Source of the DNA: Spinacia oleracea
Taxonomy: Eukaryota; Streptophyta; Magnoliopsida; Caryophyllales; Amaranthaceae
DNA length: 64,000 nt
Assembly (NCBI RefSeq): GCF_020520425.1
Contig: NC_079492.1
Span: 117,029,157-117,093,156, forward strand
Direction: 5' to 3'
Of the stretch, positions 32,739-43,469 are shown in pieces (the stretch's first letter is position 1; each line of letters opens with the position of its first letter). The translations under genes were made by a program, and so were the position numbers. The notes beneath the pieces are model-generated. The model did not search any database, was not told the DNA's origin, and saw nothing but the letters and a program-made list of their open reading frames with translations.

Positions 32739-34052
32739 TGTTATTCCAGTAGGAACACGCACAAGAGGGGGGGGGGGGGGTGAATTGTAATTGGAACTTT
32801 GGTTAAGTTTCTTGCGGAACTGAAGAAACAATCAAGGAACTGAGAATAGAGAAGACAATAACAATAATTGTGAAAACTTCTTGACACTAATCAAGAAGAG
32901 AATTCCTTTTATTATAGTAATGCCTCGATTACAATAATCTCTCCAACACAAGTTCCTCTCAAACTTGTGTTCCTCACAGTAATCTACTCTGATTACAGCT
33001 CTTTCACTCCTCTCTCTCAGACTTAAACTCTAAGTCTCAACAAGATAACTCTATCCTTACTAATACAAAATACAATTCGTGTTTGGATAACTCTAGATAT
33101 TAATGATGATTTGGTGTATATATGGCACTTAGGAACTTAGGATTAACTAGGACACAAACTGTTTTTTAGAAAAATCTTTGACAATGCGTTTTTAGGAAAG
33201 CAAGAACTCTTAGAAAGTTTGTGTATTTTTTTCAGAAAACTTCTTGGCCTTATATAGAGTTTTGTCCTTAGGGTTTGTTCCCTTCAAAAACTCAACTGCC
33301 AACAACTGACACTTTGATTTTCACGTCCCTAGACTTGAGGAACAAGGGGAGACCACTTCCCACACAACTTCCTCAACTGCTGGACGTGTTTAAGACTATG
33401 TCAATCACTGTTGTTTTCTAAAAAATGTTTATTTATTTTGTCAAAATATTTAGGAGAAGTTTTAGGAAGATAAAAACTGTTTTTATTTAAGTAACAGAAT
33501 GTGATGAAAATCTTATTTTTATTAAACATGAAAAGATATTTTATTTAAAGTATTTTCCTTAAAACTGTGTTGCTTGATATTTTGACAAAAACACACGAGT
33601 AATCCAAGTTCCTCTAGTTCCTTATATACTACTTAACATATTAATATATTACATATAATCTAAGCAAGATAAACTACCTAGACATATATGTCTTTCCTTT
33701 GGTGAGGCATTCAACTCTGAAGCTTCACTTGTTCCAGCTCTGGAACAATAATGAGTTCCTCTTATGTTTGAATAGGAACTCGTTGCCATGAGTCTGTAAT
33801 AGTTCTTGTGAATATTCGGAACTCTTGATATGTAACTGTGTTGCTCCTCTTGTGACTTCAAACTGGAACAAATACAACTTCCAGCTCTGGAACTCCAGTG
33901 ACTGTTCCAAGTGTACATCAGGAACTTCACCATCTGATTCAAGTTCCTATCCTAATAGAAACTTGGGCATTTACCTGTTCAAAGTCATTTAGCAACCATA
34001 ATCAGGAAGTTTGCAATATGTGTGTGTCATCAACCAAAACTTAGGAACAACA
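32739..34052 (-). repeat. 5' LTR of the young SIRE element
   Basis: 1314 bp. It matches the left LTR wherever I compared it, except that the G run at about 32767-32780 has 14 G instead of 12, which accounts for the whole 2-bp length difference. Confidence 0.92.
33248..33258 (-). promoter_or_regulatory. TATA box of the 5' LTR promoter
   Basis: Reverse strand CTATATAAGG, about 510 bp upstream of the LTR's internal edge. The same box is at about 24245-24255 in the other LTR. Confidence 0.55.
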
Positions 34053-36524
34053 TAATGAAACTTAAATTATTTCCATGTTCATTAAATTTCCAACAACTTT
34101 ATAAAAATTAAAACTTCCTTTAGACTTTAGAATTCAATCGTTTTTCATTAATAAAGTCGTCTCAATTTGCAAAATCAATCCCTAGTACAAAAACATACTT
34201 TTTCCGCCTTTAAAATCAATAAAGATCGACACTTTAAACCTTTATTCAAATCTGAAAATATAATTGATTATCATAATTAAAATCATCACCTAATTATGCT
34301 AATCAATTGACTCATTAGGTCTAGGTTAAAACCCTAATTTGAAAATCCCAATAACACTAGTTTAATATCATAAAAAATCCATGATTTATTAAATCAACAA
34401 ATCTGAAAAATCATTCTTTAATAATTAAAACAACCTAATGAATCACAACACACAAATCCTCAAACCACGGTATTCATAACCGGTTCCCAGCATTTTAATT
34501 ACTCAAAACAATATTAATATAATAATTTAAAATACGGAATTTAAATAGAATAGGTAAGGAAGAAGAGAATTATATCAATCCGGCCTATAGCACGGAACAA
34601 CCACGAATTAATGTGATTGGGTGAAAAAGAAATCGAATACGAACACACACACACACACACACACGTCCGTGTGTGCGCGCGGGAGAGAGGGGCGACGAGC
34701 ACGGCTGGCGCGCGGGACAAGGCAGCAGGGCACGCTAGGTGCGCGCGGGACAAGGCAGCAGGGCGCTAGGCGCGCGGACGAAGAGAGAGGGCGAGCGAGT
34801 GTGGGTGTGAGGCTGGGCGAGTGAGGGCAGCACACAACACAACAACAACGCAGCAAGGAGAGGAAGGGGTGTGGGCGCTGGGCGCGCGCGAAGAGGGAGC
34901 GAGCGAGGGCGAGAGGGAGTGCAGCGCGGGGCGCGACACACTCGAAGGCACAAGGCAGCGTGCGGGCGTGAGGCCGAGCACGCGAGGGCACGAGCACTGC
35001 TGTGGGGAGTGCGGTGCCGAGCAAAGAGAGGAGAGGAGAGATGGAGTGAGGGGCAAGAAAACAAAAGAGGGTTTATAAATTTTAGGGGCTCATTATATGA
35101 TGGGGGAGTCCTATTTATCGGCTCCCTAATCCCTTGATGGGCTAGGCTTAGGAGATTTGAGTTGGGCTTAGGAAACAAATGATTGGGCTAGCTTAGGATT
35201 TAATTTAAACTCTTTGGATTGAGCTTGATTAATAAAACGAACTGGACTTTTTATTTTAAAAAAAACCGAAGCTTTTAAAAATCATTTGCAACTCATTTAA
35301 TTTCCCGACTCAAGAATTAAATTCGTTTCATAATTAATTAAAATAATAAATATTCTAATTAATTAAAATACATTAAATACATTTAAATATTATTTAAATG
35401 CTAATAAATCGTAAAATGCTTTATAAATATAATAAAATATATTTATAAATATTATAAAAAATACGAGGTATTACAGCAGCCTCGAAGGAAAGAGAACAAG
35501 TCCAACTAGCTCTTGAAGCGCATCGAATGATGTCACAAGTCAAGGAGCATTCAATGATGATGCAAGGATTAAGCTTCTGTGAAGTCTTAGGAAGTAATTG
35601 ATGAATACGCAAAGGTACAAGGCCAATGTACCAAACATACTGCTAAGTCTGGGAACAATGTCCTCAAAGAGTCAAGTTATGACCTAGATACTTAGGGTCA
35701 CTAAAATGTCCTAAGTGTAGTCTAAATGATTATCGGTATTAAAGAAGTTTTAATTTGTCTAAATTAAATCAGTTATGATAAAGGATAATATTTGGAAGAG
35801 GTCGAGGAGAATTACAAGTCTTTAGGTTAATACAAGATAGAGTTTAATGTGGTATCAAATTCCCTGGAAGACTAATCATTTCCTAGCAGAAACTTATCTT
35901 TAGGAGAGTCCTAACTTGATTAGAATTGGAAATCTAGGTTTGCTAGGGTAAATCGTGGAGGTCGCCTTGTAAAAGTTATTAGACTCATTAACATTAAACC
36001 GGAGCTTTCAGGTATCGCCTTAAAGTCTTTATATTTAGAGTTTGTTCCTGTTCCCAGATAGAGCAGTATTGGTTTATTGGTCTTGTGTTTCTTGTTCATC
36101 TTAGTTGTTATTTATTCTATATTTTTAGTAGAGTTGAATTGATGTATGATAAGCCTGAGTCAGGCTTACTAGAGCAAGAGTGAAGATCTCGTGAGAGATC
36201 TGTGAGTTGAAACAGTTGAGGGACTGTTTCATTGGGAGAAAGGAACAACGAGGGGTTGTTCCTAGTCATCTGTAAATCAGAGGCAATTTACAGATTGTGG
36301 CCCGAGTAGATTAGGTTTGTAAAAACTGAGTTGTTTTGCCTAATTAGTGGATGTGTTTAAGTCCCCAAAGGGGCCGTGGTTTTTTTCTCTCTATTGGGCC
36401 TAGAGAGTTTTCCACGCTAAATCTTGCTTGCACTATTTACTGTTTCTGTTTCTAATAACTTATATTTTATAAAACTGTAAAAAATCAATTCACCCCCCTC
36501 CTGTAGAACTTCGTGAAACTAACA

Positions 36525-37043
36525 ACATGTTCTGATGTTGAGGAACAGGGATCAACTTCACCACTTTTTTTTAAAGCTTTTTAACTTATGACCAATTTGC
36601 TTCCTCTATTTTTTTTCCTTCTTCTTTTTCACTTACTACTGTATATTTTTGGAAAATATTCCCCTTGCATAAATTTATTTTTTAAACAAAAAGTGTCTAG
36701 GAAAAGCTAATGGTTATATCTAGTATTTCAATTCTATTTGATTTCATTGTGTCATTATGTACATTAAAAGAGTATGACTACTTAAAGTCGGGTAACCCTT
36801 TATAAAATATTATAATTGTAAAAGTACAATGTTTTAATAAGTACAAGTGTATAACAAATAATTTTCAAATTAACATAAAAACATATAATTAATAGCCCTA
36901 AAAATGGGTGAAAAACATAAAAGAAGTGAATTAAAGTTGTTTTTCTATAAACCAAGCGGAAGTGGAACCTATTTTTCTTTTAAAAAAAATTTAGAGTTGT
37001 TTTGTACCCCATTTTTCAATTCTGGGACCCACCACTGTTCGTA
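36525..37043. other. Gap between the LTR nest and the CML48 upstream region
   Basis: AT-rich sequence flanking the old LTR. No gene or clear repeat. Confidence 0.45.
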
Positions 37044-37850
37044 CTACCTTCGTTCATGAAAGTTATTTACTCTTTCCGTTTTAGTCATTTCATGAAGTTC
37101 TTTACACTCTACTTTATTTAATTTTTAGCATATAAGTTTTATAATTATACCTTCATTTGGCCGACTATAACATGCAACTTGTAATATTTTATCATGGGAA
37201 TCCATCATAATTTACCCACTCACAAATCACAATACTTTATTATTATTTTTCATCTTTTTATAGTGATAGATAATTTATAACTACTCATTTTCCCGAGGGC
37301 GTCAAAATCGCAGCCAGGCATGTATTATGAAATACATGCTATGGGCTTGTTTGTAATTTCCCAGCCATTTTGAAATTGTTGAATAGTCAACCCCGTTTGC
37401 CAACTTGGATCCCATATAGAAAAATTGAGTACCAATTTTGTAATATAAATACCATTTTAAAATATTTAGCACCATTTTTGTGATATTAATACCACTTTAT
37501 AAAATTTAGTACAAAACGAGTACCATTTAAGGAAAATGAATTTCATTTAAAAAAAGTTTAGTACCATTTTTGTAATGCCAATACCATTTTTGTAATACCA
37601 ATACCAACTCAGCAATGCCAAATCACCACCCCGTTTTACAAATTTACAATTCCGTTATACATTTCCCCCAAAAATATTTAACATTTACATTTACCTTTTT
37701 ATTTGGGGTTGACATGTTTTTGTAAATACATGCCAGGCATGTATTTGAACTTCCTCCATTTTCCCATTTGTTACTCCACCATCACATGTTCACCAAATTT
37801 TTTTAATTATCGTACAACTAATAAGCGTAAAGATCATTCAGAAACGGATG
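37044..37850. mobile_element. Degenerate Stowaway-like MITE split by a MULE-type MITE
   Basis: The left end CTACCTTCGTTCATGAAAG and right end AGATCATTCAGAAACGGATG are imperfect inverted copies of the terminal motif seen at 41794-42095. TA lies at the borders. Removing 37295-37756 and one target copy leaves about 336 bp, a usual size. Confidence 0.5.
37295..37756. mobile_element. MULE-type MITE, 462 bp
   Basis: Perfect 9-bp duplication CATTTTCCC (37286-37294 and 37757-37765). Ends start GAGG and finish CCTC, with subterminal GCCAGGCATGTATT and its complement at both sides. The interior has repeated 'accatttttgtaat' phrases. Non-coding. Confidence 0.7.
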
Positions 37851-38131
37851 TTATATATATCGTATGGAACATTCCAGTCTAACCCCTAATTTTGACCAAA
37901 AATGATCCAACTCAAATTTGTCGCACTTTCTTTAAATAGAAAGTAGTTGACAAATTGACATTGTATTCTCAAATTTTTTTCCTTCCTTAATATAGTTGAT
38001 AAACTTGAATTATTATTTTTAAATAATATGAAGTTGAATTAATAAGCCACAAATTATAACTAACCCCACCGCCACCAAAATTCACGCGCTACTCTTTCTT
38101 CTCTATCATCACTTATATAGTTATATCCAAT

Positions 38132-38153
38132 CCCCCCCCCCCCCCCCCCCCCC
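38132..38153 (+). repeat. 22-base poly-C tract before CML48
   Basis: Uninterrupted run of C about 50 bp upstream of the CML48 ATG and 15 bp after a TATA-like ACTTATATAG (38111-38120). It therefore lies at or just after the likely transcription start. Confidence 0.85.
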
Positions 38154-38201
38154 GCTTTCTTGCCTATCTTCTTCCCCAAATTCACTGCTCAATTTTCAAA
38201 A

Positions 38202-40804
38202 ATGTCTTCTTTCAATCCTTCTGCACCTCCCATGCCTAATTCATCATCATCTTATTCCTCTAATCCAAACAATTACAACCCTAATTACAGTAATAATTAC
38301 AATCAAAATCACAATTACCCACCACCGGCCCAAATCAACCATGTGAGCCACCAATCATACTCTACTCCACCTTCTACTTCTAGTCTTCTTCCGTATGGCG
38401 GTGGAAACGGCGGCGGAGCATCAAGTTATGGGCACAATTACAACCCTTTTCCACCAGGAACTGACCCCGAAATCATTCGAAGCTTCCAGATGGTGGACCG
38501 CGATAACAGCGGTTTTATTGACGATTCTGAGCTTCAGAACGCTCTTTCTTCCGCTTACCACCGCTTCAATCTTAGCACTATTCGTCTACTCATCTTCCTA
38601 TTCAAGAACCCGACTGAAAAGTCCCTCAAAATCCGTATGTATTTTACTTCCTTGCCCACCACGTGTTTGTTGTTTTGCCTCAATGAAATTTTGTGAACTG
38701 TTTGTTTTGGGTTAAAGTTTTCACCTTTTTCAAGTTCTTACTATGATTCCCTTCAAATTGTTTCATTTGGTTGTTATTTGTATTGTTTACTACTGCTGTT
38801 TGTTTTTGGCTGATTGGAAGTTCATTGACACAGGTCCAGGGGAATTTGCTGCATTGTGGAGTTGCCTGGGTCAATGGCGTGTAAGTTATTTTTAATTTCA
38901 ATGCTTAATACATGTGATTTCCACCTGGGTTGCTTAAGGTGTTGGTGGACATATCCAACAAGTAACAAGTATGTAAAATATATATGGTGGCTTGGTTGAA
39001 TAAGGGAAGTTGTTTCTCAATTTTTTTTTTTTTTTTTTTTTTTTTTGGAAAGAAAGCAAAGATATTGTATTACTCTATAAAAAATGTATTACAAACTAGC
39101 TATCACCTTAGCGAAGCCAAACCTTCTACGAAGGTACACAACCTCAAGGATATCCCTAACTGTACTAACAGGAAAAACTGAGCATAGTTACAAGGTCTAA
39201 ACCAAGCTAAGTCAGCCTGCTTTACATTCTTCCCTATAATCTGTACAACTCTATTTTTATTAAAAATTGTATATCCTTTACTATTTTGCTGGACCGGTAC
39301 ACCTTAAGGTCTAGAGAGCACCGGTTCTTGTTTTCCATATGATATCACATTAGCAGCAATAGCAGCATCATACACCTTCCTCCTGAAACTGCCACCCTTC
39401 TAGTTTTTGTGGATCCAACCCATCAATTGTATAATGTCATTAGAACTCCTAGAGATGCCAAACTAACTCTTAATTTGTTGGATGCAATCCCGACTGAACC
39501 TGCAACTGAAAAATAGATGCTGGTGAATCTCTTGATGCGAGCCACAAATGCAACACATTTTGTTGTCCACAATTCCCATCTTTAGTAATCTATCACTTGT
39601 TTGCAGCCTATTCTTCATAGCAAGCCATAGGCAGAATCTATGCTTTGGGATTGAGTATCTGTTCCAAACACCTTTTCTCCACTGCATTTTCAATTCCTGA
39701 CCACATAAGTCACTACACACTGTCTTAATGCTATGATTCAAGCCTAATCTAGAAAATGCAAAATGTTGTTTGGTTGAACTTCCACTTATGTACGGGGATT
39801 TCGATAAACAACTTCTTCCATTTTGTCGAGAACTAAAACTTCTAGGAAGAGCAACTTTCCATGTTTTCGCCAACCTAAAAGCCAACTCCCCACGTTCTTC
39901 TATTGTTAGGAACTTCTATTTCCCATGTTTTTCATTATGTTAACCGAACTATGTGAAAAAGCTAATGAAGTTTGGCCTATGAGCTATGCCTAGAGCAGCA
40001 CGGTTTCAAGCATTTGTTTGTTGCAATTGAATTGTTGGGTCTACGATGTCTTGAATGCCATGACATTGAGGATTATTCCTGTTGGAATGCTGATTTTGTT
40101 CCTGTCCAGTGTTGTAACTGTCCATTGATATTTGGCTGTGAATTTGAAATGTATAGTTTGAATGGTTCTCTTTTCAGGCAATATTTGAGAGATTCGATAG
40201 AGATCGAAGTGGGAAAATTGATGTACAGGAACTAAGGGATGCTCTTTACAGTTTGGGATTCGCGGTCCCTCCTTCAGTCCTTCAACTTTTGATTTCCCGT
40301 TATGACAATGGGAGTGGCCAGAAAGCTCAGCTTAATTTTGATAGCTTTATTGAGTAAGACATCTTGAGACCTACTGCTGTGTGGTATACTAGTCTTTTCC
40401 CCCTCATATAGGCCTCTAACCTTGAGTTTTTTTGTTGGGTTTGCAGATGCGGCATGGTTGTAAAGGTGGGCATATAATCCGTTTGCTTGAATTTCTTATT
40501 TGTTTCCGCAACTTTCTTAGTTCAGGACACATTGACTAAAGTTCAGTGAGTTTGAAAAGATTTTTTTGCTATAAACAATGGTGATACAATTTACCACAAA
40601 CATGGTTTAACATTGCTAGTTAGCCGATAATGCTCTGAGTTATTTATCATCGGGTTTCTGAGTTCTCAAGGTTTATGTTGTTTCAAATTACAGGGTTTAA
40701 CGGAAAAATTCAAAGAGAAGGACACACGTTACACTGGTTCTGCAACCATCAGCTATGATGATTTCATGACAATGGTTCTTCCATATCTTGTAACGTACAA
40801 TTAA
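38202..40804 (+). CDS. CML48: Calcium-binding penta-EF-hand protein, CML48/49/50 type
   Basis: Five exons, 38202-38634, 38834-38880, 40178-40353, 40447-40465 and 40694-40804, giving 786 nt and 261 residues. The start is the ATG at 38202 (MSSFNPSAPP). Residues 1-85 are Asn/Tyr/Pro/Ser-rich and disordered. EF-hand loops: D99-E110 (DRDNSGFIDDSE) and D167-E178 (DRDRSGKIDVQE), followed by weaker hands, as in ALG-2/PDCD6 proteins, which bind Ca2+ and dimerise through the last hand. The Arabidopsis relatives are CML48, CML49 and CML50. Exon 4 is only 19 nt. Intron 2 (1.3 kb) contains a LINE fragment on the opposite strand. The ending KGLTEKFKEKD...VLPYL agrees with the family. Confidence 0.9.
39019..39900 (-). 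mobile_element. 5'-truncated LINE fragment in CML48 intron 2
   Basis: Reverse-strand frame 39885-39463 encodes a zf-RVT-type segment (KGVWNRYSIPKHRFCLWLAM, RLLKMGIVDNKMCCICGSHQ, HLFFSC) found at the C-terminus of plant non-LTR reverse transcriptases. The poly-T at 39019-39046 is the poly-A tail read from the other strand. The RT core is absent and I found no target duplication. It does not interrupt CML48 coding sequence. Confidence 0.75.
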
Positions 40805-41116
40805 CTGAATGTAATTTCATGCTGTTATGATTTTTGTTGGATATGTAATTATGTATTGTTTCTATGAGCATATTTGCTGTAAATGGAGGTAGGTTATTTT
40901 TAGGCGGATTTTCCATCTGGTTTGGTGTTGCAAAAATGAATATCTGAATAAAAAGTTTTCCTTTTCAGGAGACCGTCTTAGATATATCAGTTTTTGAGTT
41001 GGATGTGTAAATCAGAATCAATGTCAGTTTATGTATTGCACAATTGGTTTTCATATGGTTGTTTCCTGCCTGAGTCCCCATTATTCATCAGAATGCAATT
41101 TCACTCTTCAAAGACT
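40805..41116. other. CML48 3' region
   Basis: 3'UTR and the gap to the convergent protease gene. No other feature. Confidence 0.5.
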
Positions 41117-42967
41117 TCACCTCTTACAATGCTGGCGATGAAAATACATAGCTAAATCATCTTCATCTAGAGTATATCCTATATTTATATCTCTCATTAG
41201 ATTGTTACCAAATACATTTAGATCCGGAGGTCCTCTATGAATTCCTAAACAAGTGGAATTATTCTTTCTATTTGATTTCCAAAGATTTAAAGAAAGCAGA
41301 TCAATATCGGTAGCATAATTGAACTCGAAAGTGACCTTGGCAACCTCATCCAAGTTAATAGAACATAGTTCTATCAAGTCATAGCAAAGCTCAAAGTCAT
41401 CAACTTGTTTAGGTTGGAATTTTATAAGAGGTCTTTTAATGGCTTCCACAACCGCGTCCATTATTTTCGGGTCAAGCATACTCGTAGTACTTCCTGTGTC
41501 GAATAACATTTCAGTTGGCAAGACATCATTTATTCCCATTGAAATAAACTTACCTGAGACATACACATTTGTTAAGCGAGCCACGTAGGATCTGGACTTA
41601 ATTAAGTCAACTTTGGCACCAATGATCTTGGCCTTTTCGCCAAAGCTCAGTGATCCGGTATCGTGTTCATCGCGGGGGAAGCAATGAGAGAATTTCTTCA
41701 CCGCTAGTTTTTCTAGCAAGGTTCCGTAACCACGCATGAGACCTGCAACAGAACAACCACCTCAACTTCAAAGGGTGCAATTTTGTACTACTAACTCCGT
41801 TTCAAAATGATCGTTACGCTTTCCATTTTAGTCCGTTTTCTAATGTTTTTTGCACTTTGCTTTATTCTATTTTTGGACATGAAAATTTACTACCTTACCC
41901 TTCATTCCCCACAATATTTACACTTTTCCACTCACTTTCTCTTACTTTAATCATTTTTTCTTATATTCATACACCTTAATTTTTACACATTTTTCTTACT
42001 TAATCCGTACTTTTATTATATTCAACATTTTTTCTACTTTTGTCTTAATATTTGTGCAAATAGTAACTGTAAAGATCTTTATAAAACGGATGTAGTACAT
42101 TTTACAAAATATTTTGTTTTGTAAGAAAGTATTATATATGAATATGACTCGTGTCATGTCACTTGCCATCTAATGGGAGTAACATCTGACAAGATGACAT
42201 GAAAAGCCATTGAGTTTTAATAATAGTATAGATTTGAGATGACTCAAGCTGGCTAACCTGTAACTCCTGGAGTACTTAATGTAAGTCTGTCAGGGATATG
42301 GTTAGATGTTCCAACCCCAAAAGGCATAGACATGACAGACTGATATCCGAGCCCATATGGGTCCTGAAAGTAAAACTTGTCAGTGCCAATAACACCACTT
42401 GTTGTAGTTCCATCACCATATAGAACACTATATGAGCAAGGCTCCTTTGAGTCCCAGGCTAAGTCGCTACATTCGGTGTGATTAGCGAGAGGGAGACCTC
42501 TACACATTACATCAATACAACGGACTGCTTCATAGGTTTCAGAAGCAAAGCGGTTATAGTAAGGGAATTGATCTCCTTGTTTATAGCAGGATTCACAAGG
42601 AAGAGATTGGACCCATGTGAGGCTGCTTCCTGTGTCAATTATGAGCTCGGTTTTGAGCATAGGTGTAATACTGTTGTTGCGACCTATTCCCACCGGCATC
42701 ACTAGCAAGTGCTCGTAGGTTGAGTGCGCGCGCATCCGAGTAGATTTTCGAGGGGGAGAATGTAGAAATGTTTGATGGTTCTCGGTTGATGTATCGACGT
42801 CTATGGTGCACACGGGTGGAGAAGGAGATTGGTGAAGATGATAATGCAGGTGATGATAAAGGCGGTTTAGGAGTTTGGGAGAAGGTAATGGGAATTAGTA
42901 TTAAGTGAAAGAAAATAATCGACAAATTTGGGAAAGCCATGAAATAAGTTTTGGCTTCTTTGTTCAT
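41117..42967 (-). pseudogene. Aspartic protease (nepenthesin-like, A1), copy 1, with frameshift
   Basis: Pepsin-fold secreted protease. Part 1 (42967-42258) starts MNKEAKTYFMAF with a hydrophobic signal (LSIIFFHLILIPITF), a basic pro-segment (ISFSTRVHHRRRY), the first catalytic motif IIDTGSSLTWVQ and the Cys-rich nepenthesin insert (CESCYKQG). Part 2 (41742-41117) has the second motif LFDTGSTTSM and ends YTLDEDDLAMYFHRQHC. A GT-AG intron (41743-42257) lies between and contains a Stowaway MITE. The signal/pro region and catalytic part are in different frames: relative to copy 2 there is a net 4-base gain near 42700-42735. So it is a pseudogene, or translated from an internal ATG without signal, or carries an assembly error. 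Confidence 0.75.
41794..42095. mobile_element. Stowaway-type MITE in the protease copy 1 intron
   Basis: Ends CTCCGTTTCAAAATGATCG and its inverted partner (GATCTTTATAAAACGGATGTAG), with TA on both sides (about 41792-41793 and 42096-42097). About 300 bp, non-coding. Confidence 0.75.
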
Positions 42968-43469
42968 TTAGTTACATACTTATGTTGTAGCAAGAACATA
43001 CATTGGAACATTTAATACGTGCATGAGTCATGATCTTGGCTTTGCTTACCTTTAATTTCTTAAAGAATGATTTTTATGTACATACTCTTTGATTCTTTGA
43101 TCAAGAATAAAAATTATACTCTACTCTGAATCATGTTATTTTACCATGTATCAAATGTCTCGTCACATAATTTATCTTCGCATTAACATTTAATTTATGA
43201 TCAAATTGATTTGTGGTGTCACACTCAGCATGATTGTTTTTTGGTGCAAATGAGCCACAAGGGCGGGATGAGAATCGATCCCAGGATCACTTGGAACTCC
43301 ATCACTCTCACTCAGCATGATTGTTGGTTGTTAATTTAAGTTTTTATGATACTTTTGACGTACAAACATGTTTAATTAGCTGTTCAGGTTTGCCATTCTG
43401 CCTTTTGTTGAATACGAACATTTTGCTAACTTGGATCTAGTAATTAGTACGCACGTAGTATATTGTTTT
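42968..43469. other. Spacer between the two protease copies
   Basis: Promoter side of copy 1 and 3' side of copy 2. The phrase CACTCAGCATGATTGTT is repeated 91 bp apart, around 43223 and 43314. No gene. Confidence 0.5.

Larger units (their letters stand above)
23738..34052 (-). mobile_element. Young complete SIRE-type Ty1/copia retrotransposon
   Basis: 10.3 kb, reverse strand, flanked by the duplication TAATG (23733-23737 and 34053-34057). In transcription order it has 5' LTR 34052-32739, a primer-binding site, gag, a middle segment, pol, a third ORF, a polypurine tract and 3' LTR 25049-23738. The order protease-integrase-RT-RNase H is copia type, and the extra ORF after pol is the mark of the SIRE/Maximus lineage. 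All catalytic residues checked are present and the LTRs appear identical apart from a homopolymer, so the insertion is recent. Confidence 0.93.
22196..35475 (-). mobile_element. Solo LTR, Ty3/gypsy-like, about 3 kb, split by a younger element
   Basis: Bounded by the 5-bp duplication GCAGC (22191-22195 and 35476-35480). Ends read TGTAACACCC and GGTATTACA. Without the inner element it is about 2.96 kb and has no gag or pol, so it is a solo LTR. On the reverse strand it begins TGTAATACC and ends GGGTGTTACA, as in many chromovirus (Tekay-like) LTRs. A TATAAACC box lies on that strand at 35070-35077, followed by a GC-rich stretch (34660-35060) with an (AC)n run at about 34643. Minus orientation is inferred. 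Confidence 0.75.
21378..36524 (+). mobile_element. Old SIRE-like copia element, 3' part only, split by insertions
   Basis: Internal sequence 21378-22075 ends in a polypurine tract (AAAAAGGGGGAAAT, 22062-22075) followed by one LTR on the + strand. The LTR begins TGTTAGTCC at 22076, is interrupted at 22196-35475, and ends CTAACA at 36524. LTR length without the insertion is about 1164 bp. Gag, pol and the 5' LTR are missing, so no target duplication can be read. It is the oldest layer of the nest. Confidence 0.8.
22076..36524 (+). repeat. LTR of the old SIRE-like element (interrupted)
   Basis: Two pieces, 22076-22195 and 35481-36524, with GCAGC duplicated at the break. Ends are TGTTAG and CTAACA. 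The right part is the larger and closes with CACCCCCCTCCTGTAGAACTT near the end. Confidence 0.8.

Noticed and set aside
34608-35178. Several overlapping open frames on both strands
   Set aside because: Product of GC-rich, stop-poor sequence inside the solo LTR. No domain and all frames equally open.
39463-39885. Independent host gene on the reverse strand
   Set aside because: It encodes only the C-terminal zf-RVT part of a LINE and is followed by a poly-A tail.
39972-40235. 87-codon + strand frame running into CML48 exon 3
   Set aside because: Most of it is intron 2. The conserved EF-hand sequence starts after the acceptor at 40177.
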